From Caldifarciminota bacterium (GTDB lineage Bacteria > Hydrothermota > Tepidihabitantia > Tepidihabitantales > JAOUPE01), in NCBI GenBank assembly GCA_029880025.1, contig JAOUPE010000047.1:1-8980 (forward strand): a stretch of DNA of 8,980 bases, written 5' to 3'. The notes under the pieces were generated by a model. That model worked only from the letters and a program-made list of their open reading frames with translations, had not been told where the DNA came from and ran no database searches. The position numbers were made by a program, and so were the translations under genes. Shown piece after piece: positions 1 through 7,442 of the stretch (position 1 is its first letter; the number at the start of each line of letters is the position of its first letter).

Positions 1-1998
1 CTGTAACGCTTTCAAAAAATCAATGAGATATTTCACTTCTTCGTGTTCATAAAATTTCTCAGTTCCGACTAAGCTGTACGGGATTCGTTCATTTAGGAAG
101 CCCTGCTCATAAATTTTGGATTGTGAGTTAAGTCGATAGAGCACGGCAAAATCAGAAAATTTTTTGTTTTCGGTTTTAATCACTCGCTGGATAGTTTTAG
201 CCAGGAAATAGATTTCATCTTGTTCGTTGTCACCACTAAAAAGTTCGACATTTTGCAATTCGTCTTTTAAGATAATTATCGGTTTCGGTTTATGCCCTTT
301 ATTTTTACTTATGAGATTATTAGCCAACCGCCAGATACCCTCCGGCACACGGAAATTCTGGGTCAGCACAAAAGTCTTAATATCGGGAAAATCCCGGGTT
401 GCCTCTAAAACGTATTCGGGATGCGCACCACGCCATTCGTAAATTGACTGGTCTTCGTCACCGGTTAGGAAGATTCGGTTATGATTGGTTGATAACATTC
501 TAATGATTTTATATTGGACTGGATTAAAGTCCTGAAGTTCATCCAAAAAAATCCAGGCGAATTTGCTTGAATACTCTTTTAACAAATCATGGTTTTCCTC
601 GAATAGTCGTGCCGTATAGTAGGTCAAATCGTCAAAATCCATAAGATTTTTTTCTTTTAAATGCGATTGGTATTTTTGGTAAACCTCGGCACAGATTGAT
701 TCCCATTCGCTTTGACTCTTTTTTCGGGCTGAGTTTGGGGAAACGAAATTATTCTTCCAGTTTTCGATCTGGCGTATTATCAGCCTCAATTTTGGATAAC
801 CCAATTTTGGCGATAGCGATTTTAAAACCGGACCGGGTTTTTCCAAGATTTCGAAATCATCATCAAAATCTAATCGCTGGGCTTCCTTTTTCAGAATTCG
901 AAAACAGATTGTATGCAGCGTCCCTAACCATAAATCTCTAACTTCGCGACCCAAAAGTCTCACGAGTCGAATTCTTGCATCGCCGGCGGCTTTTTTGGTA
1001 AAAGTCGAAATAAGAATAGAATTTGGTTCGATCTGATTATCTTTGATTGTGGAATAAACCTTATAAATCAGGGTTGTGGTCTTGCCGGTTCCGGCACCAC
1101 CCAAAACTAAGATTCTATTTGAGTCCGAATTAATGATTTCATTTTGTTGTGAAGTTAAATTGATTTTCGACTCGGTTGGCAATTGCAAAGCAGCGGGTGG
1201 AACTCGGATACTCTTGGTGACTTTATTTAAACGAGTTAAAAATTCACGAGCACTTTGTATTCGTTTTGCCGGGTCTTTCTCAAGCGATTCAATAATTATC
1301 GGTTCGACCCAATCCGGTAGTGAGGGATTTAATATACTGGGAGCGATTGGATTTTTCTTCAAGACCAGCGACCGGATTTGTTCCAAAGTCTCAGCCAGAA
1401 AAGGCGGTTTAGCTGTTAACATTTCATAAAAGATTGCACCCAGGCTATAAATATCAGATTGGGGTCGAAAAGAACCTCGCCAGGCTTCTGGTGCCATGTA
1501 GATTGGTGTACCCGCGATCGAGGCTGAGATAGTTCCGGGTCGAATAAACTTAGCCAAACCGAAATCAGCAATTTTAACCAGTTCGGATTCGGTTAGTATT
1601 ATATTTTCCGGTTTTAAATCCCGGTGTAGAATATTTTTATTATGCGCATATTCTAATGCTTCAAGACATTGGGTTAGAATTTTGATTGCGCGGATTAACT
1701 CAAATTTACCGCTGGTCAGGAGTGAACGTAAGGATGCTCCTTTGATGTACTCAATTACCATGATGAATTTACCATCAATACTGTCGATATTATAAAATCG
1801 GACGATATTCTTATGGTCGAGCGATGCTAAGAGTCTTGCTTCGTCTTTCAGCATTAAGATATCTTCGGGTCGCATTCGTGCCACCTTAAGCGCAAATTCT
1901 TTTTCTAAGATTGTATCAAACGCTAAATAGACATCACCGAATTGACCGCCGCCCAACCATTTTATGATTCGGTATTTACCTAAATTAGACAATAACAT
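1..1998 (-). CDS. Ser/Thr protein kinase fused to UvrD/PcrA-type helicase (partial, C-terminus beyond window)
   Basis: I translated this frame by hand: 666 codons without a stop from the ATG at 1998 to base 1, where it leaves the window. Residues about 9-258 form a full Hanks-type kinase: glycine loop LGGGQFGDVY (15-24), ATP lysine K38 in ALKVA, helix-C E53, HRD 125-127 with K129 and N132, DFG 145-147, APE 169-171, D182-x-Y-x-x-G and R246. After a short linker comes a superfamily 1A helicase: Q-motif-like LTSQQ, Walker A GGAGTGKTT (K306), motif Ia STFTKKAA, GTLHT, DFDDL, motif II DELQD (486-490), GDEDQSIYEWRG (513-524) and QNFR (547-550), then a UvrD-like AVLYRLNSQS stretch. The 2B domain and motifs V and VI should lie to the left of the window. 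Both halves look active. No transmembrane segment or PASTA-type sensor is seen in the visible part. There is no good Shine-Dalgarno; the gene starts 38 bases after the ARPP-1 gene and is probably co-transcribed with it. The family assignments are firm; the biological role is unknown, with DNA repair, stress signalling or defence all possible. Confidence 0.92.
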   Translation of the reverse strand, partial: MLLSNLGKYRIIKWLGGGQFGDVYLAFDTILEKEFALKVARMRPEDILMLKDEARLLASLDHKNIVRFYNIDSIDGKFIMVIEYIKGASLRSLLTSGKFELIRAIKILTQCLEALEYAHNKNILHRDLKPENIILTESELVKIADFGLAKFIRPGTISASIAGTPIYMAPEAWRGSFRPQSDIYSLGAIFYEMLTAKPPFLAETLEQIRSLVLKKNPIAPSILNPSLPDWVEPIIIESLEKDPAKRIQSAREFLTRLNKVTKSIRVPPAALQLPTESKINLTSQQNEIINSDSNRILVLGGAGTGKTTTLIYKVYSTIKDNQIEPNSILISTFTKKAAGDARIRLVRLLGREVRDLWLGTLHTICFRILKKEAQRLDFDDDFEILEKPGPVLKSLSPKLGYPKLRLIIRQIENWKNNFVSPNSARKKSQSEWESICAEVYQKYQSHLKEKNLMDFDDLTYYTARLFEENHDLLKEYSSKFAWIFLDELQDFNPVQYKIIRMLSTNHNRIFLTGDEDQSIYEWRGAHPEYVLEATRDFPDIKTFVLTQNFRVPEGIWRLANNLISKNKGHKPKPIIILKDELQNVELFSGDNEQDEIYFLAKTIQRVIKTENKKFSDFAVLYRLNSQSKIYEQGFLNERIPYSLVGTEKFYEHEEVKYLIDFLKALQ

Positions 1999-2036
1999 TT
2001 AAGCCAAAATATTCAACTCAAGAAGTGTCCTGATAA

Positions 2037-2957
2037 TTAATTAGATTTAGGAAAGGCTGAAAGGTGCAATAAGTCTTCACCGAAGATTAGTGCCCGACCT
2101 AAGAGATTGGTACTTTGAAAACGCAATTCATCGCCCAAACCAACCGAAGGAAAGCGTCGGGGACGAACCCGTTTCAGCTGGCATATAAATCTTTCTACTT
2201 TATTGGTTGGGGGAGTACTTTGAGAAGACATCTTTTCCAAGGCATCGAGTCCATAACTCTCTAAAAGTTTTGGGGCGAGCCGAGTAAATAAATTTTTATA
2301 GCCAAATAAGTCAATATCGAGAATTTTATCGCCACAGGCAGCAACCATTCCGCAAAATTCCTTTAGTTCGGCTGCACTTTCGGAATAACGAGCAAGTTCC
2401 TCTTTTAGTCTTTGAAAAACATCGTGCATTGATGATGTTATGGATTGGACTTTTAGGGAATCAAGCTTATTGCGGACGCTTTTCCAGACTCTTTCCTGAT
2501 TTGCCTGGAAAGTTCTTGTCTTATTTAATGAACTGGTCACATCTTTACATAATAGAGCACGCAGGGATGGGAAAGAACAACTATTACCAATCGTAAATTG
2601 TCTATCCCCAGCCCACCTTCCTTGTTCGACACAACTGGTTGGTAAGAGAACTTCACTTTTTGTGTCAATAAATGCGGCAGTGGTGGCAATTCGGTTCTGC
2701 CAGGCACCGGTAATTTCTTCACCATCGAGAACAAAGATTCGATAGTCGGACCGGTTTTGTAATCTGACGTGTTCAAGCTGGGCACTGTCTAATTCGGAGA
2801 TTATTACATTCTTTTCGAGCATCGCATCATCCAGAACCTTTATTTTAGTCTTTGCTTTGTTACCGTTGGTCAGTGGATATAATACCAAATTTCGTAAGAA
2901 TCTGGGTTCTTCAATCTTAATGCCATCCAAAAATTCAGCCAGAGACCGATGCATCAT
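2037..2957 (-). CDS. ARPP-1-like domain protein, function unknown
   Basis: A soluble protein of 306 residues with no signal peptide or membrane segment. Its N-terminal half carries a pattern I associate with the ARPP-1 family (ARG and rhodanese-phosphatase-superfamily associated protein): VLDGEE (76-81), GAWQNR (84-89) and PTSCVEQGRW (106-115), in that order and with close spacing. The family has no established biochemical activity. Its name reflects gene neighbourhoods with ADP-ribosylglycohydrolases and phosphatases, so a link to nucleotide or protein-modification signalling is inference. The C-terminal half (about 150-306) is charged and probably helical, and I recognise nothing in it. Two adjacent ATG codons (2957 and 2954) could both start translation; neither has a clear Shine-Dalgarno. 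A promoter lies just upstream and the kinase-helicase gene follows after 38 bases, suggesting a two-gene unit. The call rests on remembered motifs, not on a search. Confidence 0.75.
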   Translation of the reverse strand: MMHRSLAEFLDGIKIEEPRFLRNLVLYPLTNGNKAKTKIKVLDDAMLEKNVIISELDSAQLEHVRLQNRSDYRIFVLDGEEITGAWQNRIATTAAFIDTKSEVLLPTSCVEQGRWAGDRQFTIGNSCSFPSLRALLCKDVTSSLNKTRTFQANQERVWKSVRNKLDSLKVQSITSSMHDVFQRLKEELARYSESAAELKEFCGMVAACGDKILDIDLFGYKNLFTRLAPKLLESYGLDALEKMSSQSTPPTNKVERFICQLKRVRPRRFPSVGLGDELRFQSTNLLGRALIFGEDLLHLSAFPKSN

Positions 2958-2993
2958 AGTTAATTCTTTAATTAATCTGCAATATCACCAATA

Positions 2994-3021
2994 ATTAAAA
3001 CAACTTTAAATTTTCTGTCAA
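2994..3021 (-). promoter_or_regulatory. Sigma70-type promoter of the ARPP-1 / kinase-helicase unit
   Basis: On the minus strand a perfect TTGACA (3021-3016) is followed by a 16-base spacer and TTTAAT (2999-2994, five of six consensus bases). Transcription would start near 2987, giving a leader of about 30 bases. The -35 box begins 12 bases after the tldE stop codon. No terminator is visible between tldE and this promoter, so read-through from tldDE is also possible. Confidence 0.6.
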
Positions 3022-3033
3022 CACATAGGATAA

Positions 3034-4359
3034 TTATCCGCTGGTTATTGATATATCGTCAATCCTGAGCCAGGGCGCAATGAATCCAAAAATCGTTTTT
3101 CGTTCCTTTGAAATTCCCGATATTTGATTTAGAAGCTCAAAAACATTACCCGCAATCATGGTTTCAATTACTGGTTTTCCCAGTTTGCCGTCTTCGATGC
3201 GAAAACCACCTTTGACCACACCCGAAAAATCACCACTCACGACATTAGGGAAACAGGACAGACGAGTGACCAGAAGTCCTTTCTTGATATCTTTTATCAG
3301 TTCATCCTTGACTTTATTGCCCGGGCTAATAATAAAATTAGACGGACCGATTGCTGGTACATCGCGTGTCCCACCGGTGGCATGGCCGGTTGAAACACGA
3401 TTATCTTTATTCGCCGTGTATGAGTTATAAAAGAAAGAATTTAAGATTCCTTTATCAATAATCTTACTCGGATTTCGCGCTACCCCTTCTCGGTCAAAAG
3501 AGCTTGATGCGGCGCCACCTTTTAATAATCCATTATCCTCAATCGATAAATCGCCTATCGCAACCTTCTGATTTAGACTCTTGGCAAATTTACTCATACC
3601 CTTTTGGACATTATTAGCATTGATGGCAAAAAGAATTACGCCAAATAAATCAGTAACCACATCTGGGTCTAAAAGAACGGTTCCTTTAAAACTCTCCCAT
3701 TTTTCAGCGCCAAGCGAATTTATCACCTTTTGGGCAAAGTCGAGTGCCACTTTTTCCACGTTCACTTCTTTTGCTTGATGCGTGATATCAAATTCATATT
3801 GGAAACAGGAAACTTCGTTCCCTTCGGTTGCCATACCAAAGATATAATAAACGAACGAACTCTGTTTTTCACTCGCTTTAATCCCTTTGGAATTGACCAC
3901 ACCGGATTCATAGACCGAACCCGAAAACAAACCACTGTCCACTGATATCCGTTTATCGAAATTATGGACGGTTTGCAACATCTTTACCGCATTATTCAGG
4001 GCAAAGTCCATTTCTATTTTTTCGGCGGCTGGGTCAAATAGACCTTGGACCGGGGTGATTGGGGTCGGGGTCGGTAGCTGATTATATTTATCTTCGGGAG
4101 TGAGGGTTGCCAGCCTGACTGCATTGTTTACTGCTTCAAGCACTTTTTGTTCGCTCAAAACGTTGACCGAAGCAAATCCCAGACATTTATTTTTAAAGAC
4201 TCGAATACCGATACCGTCTTTAGTTTGACTCTTTGCCAGCTTTATATCATTACTCTCATATGATACATCGAATTCTTTGCCCTGAACCAAATAGGCTTCG
4301 GCTTCATCCGCACCCAGTTCTAAGGCTTGCTTAACCGCAATTTCACCCAGTTCAATCAT
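3034..4359 (-). CDS. tldE: TldE/PmbA-type subunit of the TldD-TldE protease
   Basis: A protein of 441 residues, close to the usual length of TldE/PmbA (about 450). It shows the family's order of features: an N-terminal DEAEAYLVQGKEF region, a DGIGIRVF strand, and a late block with GLLKGGAASSSFDREG, GILNSFFYNSYTA and STGHATGG. It lacks the HExxxH metal motif found in its partner, as expected for the non-catalytic subunit. TldE forms a heterodimer with TldD in the cytoplasm. In characterised systems the pair degrades unfolded peptides and takes part in maturation of microcin B17 and turnover of the CcdA antitoxin. The start ATG overlaps the tldD stop as ATGA and is preceded by a strong Shine-Dalgarno, so the two subunits should be made together. 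No peptide precursor gene is visible nearby, so a general proteolytic role is the simplest reading. Confidence 0.93.
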   Translation of the reverse strand: MIELGEIAVKQALELGADEAEAYLVQGKEFDVSYESNDIKLAKSQTKDGIGIRVFKNKCLGFASVNVLSEQKVLEAVNNAVRLATLTPEDKYNQLPTPTPITPVQGLFDPAAEKIEMDFALNNAVKMLQTVHNFDKRISVDSGLFSGSVYESGVVNSKGIKASEKQSSFVYYIFGMATEGNEVSCFQYEFDITHQAKEVNVEKVALDFAQKVINSLGAEKWESFKGTVLLDPDVVTDLFGVILFAINANNVQKGMSKFAKSLNQKVAIGDLSIEDNGLLKGGAASSSFDREGVARNPSKIIDKGILNSFFYNSYTANKDNRVSTGHATGGTRDVPAIGPSNFIISPGNKVKDELIKDIKKGLLVTRLSCFPNVVSGDFSGVVKGGFRIEDGKLGKPVIETMIAGNVFELLNQISGISKERKTIFGFIAPWLRIDDISITSG

Positions 4360-5744
4360 TTTTGCCTCCCACCAACTATTGCCTTACAGCGCAGGTAAGG
4401 ACCACCGCCGTCAACTTTGGCGAATTGTCCTTTACCGCAATGACCAAAACCCATATCCCAATCAAAGTCTTGGCTCAGCGCATCAACGCTTATAAGGACA
4501 TCGAATGCTTGACCGCTGATCGTTACATCGCGTAATAACTCGCCAATCTTACCGTCTTTTATCGGATAGGCTTCCTGAACCGTGAACATGAATTCAGCAT
4601 TAGCATCGGCTTGACCACCGCCACCACCTTTTAACAGATAGCCATCCTTAGTATCAGCGATTATCTCGGCTAAACTATTTTTACCGGATTCGATTCCGGT
4701 ATTACGCATTCGGATTATTGGTTCATCTGAATATTCAAAGGCTCGAGCGTTACCAGTTGGTTTTGCATTGAACTTTGCCGCACTTTCGCGATTATGCAAA
4801 TACGATTTTAAAATGCCGTTTTCGATGATTATTGTCTTTTCGGTAATCACGCCTTCGTCATCGACTAATAATGTACCACCAGCATTTCCTTCTGGTCCTG
4901 AATCAAACATCGTGACCAGCTCACTGGCAACCCTTTGACCGATTTTATCCTTAGTGATTGCCCCGGATAGGACAAAATCAGCTTCAACCGTGTGTCCGAT
5001 CGCTTCGTGTGAGATTAACCCGACCAGCCCTGGGTCAAGTATGACGGTTGCCCGTTCACCTTTCGTGTAAGGAGCTTTTAGCAATTTTACGACCCGGGCA
5101 ACCACATTATCAATCATCGCTTCGATTGGTTTTTTATTGAACAAATCTTGCCAGCCGCCGGTAATTCCCATCGCCTCAAATGACCTCACATAATTACTGC
5201 CATCTGCCGCAACGACAAAAATTCGAAATTCTGGTTTCGAATCGAGTATTTCAGCTCGGACCCGGTCCGTGGTCAGAATATACCGTTTATCCAAGATTTC
5301 GCTGTAGGTAACCGAGGTGGATTGAATAACCGATGATGCTTTAGCCGCTTTTGCCTCAGTATTACGCACCAGCTCTAATTTCTCTTCAAAGGTATGATTA
5401 GTCAACGGGTCATTGATTTTGGGTTCAAATTTGCCTTTAGCTAAATTGGCTTTTGCCAGTTTCACATCTTTCGATTTCTTGCCGGCACTAGATACCTTTG
5501 CCGCTTTGATTGCATCACTGATGGTTCGTTTCAGTTCATCTTGCTCAATCCGATTGGTTGAGGAAAATCCCCAGCTGCCCTGGCATAAGACCCTTACCCC
5601 TACGCCCGAATAATTTGTGGCTTTGGCGGTTTCCAATTCACCTTTACGGATTGAGACGGCGTTAAAATTACGTTCGTGAAACCGAATTTCGCCGTAATCC
5701 ACACCGGAAAATTCAGCCAAAAGCGGTTCGAGTAAATTAAACAC
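4356..5744 (-). CDS. tldD: TldD metalloprotease subunit
   Basis: A protein of 462 residues, near the family norm (about 480 in enterobacteria). The zinc-binding motif HEAIGH is at 246-251 with E254 following (HTVE), matching the TldD HExxxH signature. The expected C-terminal cysteine ligand is present in GHCGKGQ (C436). Other family hallmarks are YGEIRFHER near the N-terminus, GVGVRVL (47-53), a glycine-rich KGGGGGQAD (372-380) and EAYPIKDGKIGELLRDVTI. TldD is the catalytic half of the TldD-TldE complex, which encloses its active site and cuts small or unfolded peptides. The start is GTG, supported by AAGGAGG four bases upstream; no ATG fits better. The gene is followed without a gap by tldE. 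A promoter and a leader with a dyad lie upstream. All metal ligands are intact, so the protein should be active. Confidence 0.94.
   Translation of the reverse strand: MFNLLEPLLAEFSGVDYGEIRFHERNFNAVSIRKGELETAKATNYSGVGVRVLCQGSWGFSSTNRIEQDELKRTISDAIKAAKVSSAGKKSKDVKLAKANLAKGKFEPKINDPLTNHTFEEKLELVRNTEAKAAKASSVIQSTSVTYSEILDKRYILTTDRVRAEILDSKPEFRIFVVAADGSNYVRSFEAMGITGGWQDLFNKKPIEAMIDNVVARVVKLLKAPYTKGERATVILDPGLVGLISHEAIGHTVEADFVLSGAITKDKIGQRVASELVTMFDSGPEGNAGGTLLVDDEGVITEKTIIIENGILKSYLHNRESAAKFNAKPTGNARAFEYSDEPIIRMRNTGIESGKNSLAEIIADTKDGYLLKGGGGGQADANAEFMFTVQEAYPIKDGKIGELLRDVTISGQAFDVLISVDALSQDFDWDMGFGHCGKGQFAKVDGGGPYLRCKAIVGGRQK
4365..4369 (-). promoter_or_regulatory. Shine-Dalgarno of tldE
   Basis: GGAGG on the minus strand, five bases before the tldE ATG and inside the last codons of tldD. 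It supports independent re-initiation at the ATGA junction and confirms the chosen tldE start. Confidence 0.8.
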
Positions 5745-5748
5745 AATT

Positions 5749-5755
5749 CCTCCTT
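5749..5755 (-). promoter_or_regulatory. Shine-Dalgarno fixing the GTG start of tldD
   Basis: AAGGAGG on the minus strand, four bases before GTG at 5744. The spacing is a little short but the match to the anti-Shine-Dalgarno is strong. It decides the non-ATG start. Confidence 0.75.
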
Positions 5756-5765
5756 ATAACGATTA

Positions 5766-5786
5766 GATTACGTCATGACGGTAATC
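5766..5786 (-). promoter_or_regulatory. Dyad in the tldD leader, just before the ribosome binding site
   Basis: A 21-base inverted repeat has outer arms GATTAC and GTAATC, and its core CGTCATGACG (5771-5780) is a perfect 10-base palindrome. It lies within the predicted 5' leader of tldD and ends 10 bases before the Shine-Dalgarno. As RNA it could fold into a short hairpin with one bulge; as DNA it could be an operator for a dimeric repressor. It is too weak and lacks the T-run needed for a terminator. The structure is seen; its role is inferred. Confidence 0.35.
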
Positions 5787-5859
5787 GAAACTTTTTACCT
5801 TGTAATTTAGATTTAGTTGCCTGAAGCTTACTCGTTTGATTTTCCATTTTTCAATTCAG

Positions 5860-5887
5860 ATAATAACCCATATCCAGCGGTTGTCAA
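5860..5887 (-). promoter_or_regulatory. Sigma70-type promoter of tldDE
   Basis: Minus-strand TTGACA (5887-5882), a 16-base spacer and TATTAT (5865-5860, five of six consensus bases). The transcript would start near 5853, leaving a leader of about 109 bases before the GTG of tldD. The very AT-rich stretch 5893-5950 lies directly upstream and could act as an UP element for this promoter and for its divergent partner at 5954-5981. Confidence 0.65.
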
Positions 5888-5953
5888 TCCGCTTCGAAAA
5901 AATAATTTCTCAAACCAATTCTTAATTTAAACTAAAATAAGATAAAATCGCAG

Positions 5954-5981
5954 TTGACATATTAGATAACCAAACTATGAT
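5954..5981 (+). promoter_or_regulatory. Sigma70-type promoter of the small membrane protein gene
   Basis: A perfect TTGACA (5954-5959), a 16-base spacer and TATGAT (5976-5981, five of six consensus bases), the best promoter in the window. The expected transcription start, six to eight bases after the -10 box, coincides with the ATG at 5987, which points to a leaderless mRNA. Confidence 0.7.
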
Positions 5982-5986
5982 TAATT

Positions 5987-6334
5987 ATGCTGCGGTTGAA
6001 GCGGGTAGTCTTTACTACGCTTTTAGGAATCGTCAGTGGCGTATTCTCGGTGTTTATAATAACTTCACCGAACGGGTTACCTCGATATTTTAGTTATTTT
6101 ATCATCATCAATCGAATCGTCATGGGCTTTGCCATTGGTATCAGTTGTATTAAGCTGCCCTGGTGGCTGCACGGTCTTCTGCTCGGCGCCTTGTTCTCGT
6201 TGCCGATGATGCCGGTTTTAATTTCGATTTCCCGTTATGCAACAGTCTGGATGATTGTGATGGGTGGGCTCTATGGAGTGATTATCGAGCTAATTACCAG
6301 CCAGATATTAAAGGCTAAGTCCAGCCCCGCCTAG
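5987..6334 (+). CDS. Small four-helix membrane protein, function unknown
   Basis: A protein of 115 residues that I do not recognise. Four hydrophobic segments are visible at about 8-26, 36-54, 62-80 and 86-107. The ends are basic (MLRLKR at the start, KAK near the end), which suggests both termini face the cytoplasm. There are no charged residues in the helices that would suggest a transporter site, and no cysteine motif (only C54). It is the only gene in the window on the plus strand and has its own near-consensus promoter, which strongly supports it being real. No Shine-Dalgarno precedes the ATG, and there is hardly any leader. Its last 20 bases overlap the end of the convergent oxidoreductase gene. 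Small integral membrane proteins of this kind can be regulators or subunits of larger complexes, but nothing here says which. Confidence 0.75.
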   Translation: MLRLKRVVFTTLLGIVSGVFSVFIITSPNGLPRYFSYFIIINRIVMGFAIGISCIKLPWWLHGLLLGALFSLPMMPVLISISRYATVWMIVMGGLYGVIIELITSQILKAKSSPA

Positions 6335-7403
6335 CGGCAAGTCTTTCTTTGCCCCATCTCGGTTTTTCACCAAACGGACCCTGGCGAATCATACCGAGTT
6401 CAACTTTTGCCTGTTCTTTGATTTTTTTCGATTCGGCACTGACTCCTTTTAAACTCTCATAAGCCGAGGCACCGGCAATTTTTCCCTCAAGCATCGCGGT
6501 TGAGGCTTCCTCGATTCCGGATAGGTCGCCACCGACAAAAATATCGGCACGACTGGTCATCATATCCTCATTGTGTTGGGCAACCTGACCGCCCAATTCT
6601 GGAACATAGACCATCTCACATCCTGCCTGCCATAACAACTCGTTAAGCGGGGAGAGACCGACCGCCAAACAAATCGTATCGACTTTAAGGCGCTGCTCAG
6701 TACCAGGAATCGGTTTAAATCTTTTATTAACTTTGACAATAACCGCGCCTTCAACCATATCGATACCAAGCGCTCTTTTTATCGTATAGCAAGTTAGAAT
6801 CGGGACCCCAAGCCGTGCCAGTTTTGCGGCATGGACATGGTAACCGCCAATCTTAGGCATAATCTCAAGCACCGCCACGACTTGAATATTTGCCTGCATC
6901 ATCTGATAGGAGACAATCAACCCGATATTACCCGAACCGACCATTAATGCCCGATGCCCCGGTCTTACGCCATAAACATTCATCAGGGTCTGAACCGCAC
7001 CGGCACCGTAAACTCCTGGTAAATCATTATTCGGAAATGCAATATTATTCTCACTGGCACCGGTGGCAAAAATTATGCGCTCCGCTCTTAGTTTAATCAG
7101 TTTAGCTTGAGTCAGAACGGCTAATAGATTATTATCATATAAACCGATAACTGAGGCATTGAAAAATTTCTTTACCGGTAAATTTTCCAGGTCCGAGGTC
7201 AAGATTTTGGCAATATTAATACCACGAATTCCGCAATAATGACTTTTCGAACCAAAGAATTTATGGGTCTGTTTAATCAATTGACCGCCGAAAATCGGAT
7301 TATCATCGATTATTGTCACCGAGGCACCAAGCTTGGTGGCAACGATTGCTGACCATAATCCAGCTGGTCCAGCTCCGACAATTACAATCTCTTCCCGTAT
7401 CAT
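6315..7403 (-). CDS. FAD/NAD(P)-binding oxidoreductase, HcnB / sarcosine oxidase alpha-like
   Basis: A protein of 362 residues with two Rossmann folds. The FAD site is GAGPAG (10-15), followed by acidic residues ending the second strand (IIDDNP, 31-36), FGGQL (38-42) and FATGA (112-116). The NAD(P) site is GSGNIG (156-161). A C-terminal FVGGDLSGIEEAS (289-301) is the usual FAD-closing motif. The arrangement matches the electron-transfer flavoprotein of heteromeric amine or amino-acid oxidoreductases: HcnB, opine oxidase A, the N-terminal half of sarcosine oxidase alpha, and dye-linked proline dehydrogenase alpha. It is shorter than HcnB-type proteins (about 450-500) because the C-terminal BFD-like [2Fe-2S] domain is missing, and no cysteine cluster remains. 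The gene for a [2Fe-2S] partner lies 39 bases upstream. No DAO-type substrate-oxidising subunit is in the window, so the substrate is unknown. The ATG has no clear Shine-Dalgarno. Confidence 0.85.
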   Translation of the reverse strand: MIREEIVIVGAGPAGLWSAIVATKLGASVTIIDDNPIFGGQLIKQTHKFFGSKSHYCGIRGINIAKILTSDLENLPVKKFFNASVIGLYDNNLLAVLTQAKLIKLRAERIIFATGASENNIAFPNNDLPGVYGAGAVQTLMNVYGVRPGHRALMVGSGNIGLIVSYQMMQANIQVVAVLEIMPKIGGYHVHAAKLARLGVPILTCYTIKRALGIDMVEGAVIVKVNKRFKPIPGTEQRLKVDTICLAVGLSPLNELLWQAGCEMVYVPELGGQVAQHNEDMMTSRADIFVGGDLSGIEEASTAMLEGKIAGASAYESLKGVSAESKKIKEQAKVELGMIRQGPFGEKPRWGKERLAARRGWT

Positions 7404-7442
7404 TAAGGATGAACGATAATCTCTATCCGATTGCTAATTAAT

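Noticed and set aside
227..941. Plus-strand open frames of 71 and 81 codons
   Set aside because: Both are antisense to the helicase domain, which shows motifs II, III and IV on the minus strand in this interval.
1076..1429. Plus-strand open frame of 117 codons
   Set aside because: It lies entirely opposite the kinase-helicase gene, whose minus-strand translation gives unmistakable motifs here (Walker A and the end of the kinase). No promoter, Shine-Dalgarno or recognisable protein supports the plus strand.
3016..3039. Rho-independent terminator after tldE
   Set aside because: The only dyad there is AT-rich, leaves little or no loop and is not followed by a run of T on the minus strand.
3034..5744. 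tldDE as part of a peptide-modification (RiPP or microcin-like) cluster
   Set aside because: No short precursor peptide, cyclodehydratase, radical enzyme or exporter is present nearby. TldD/TldE are widespread housekeeping proteases.
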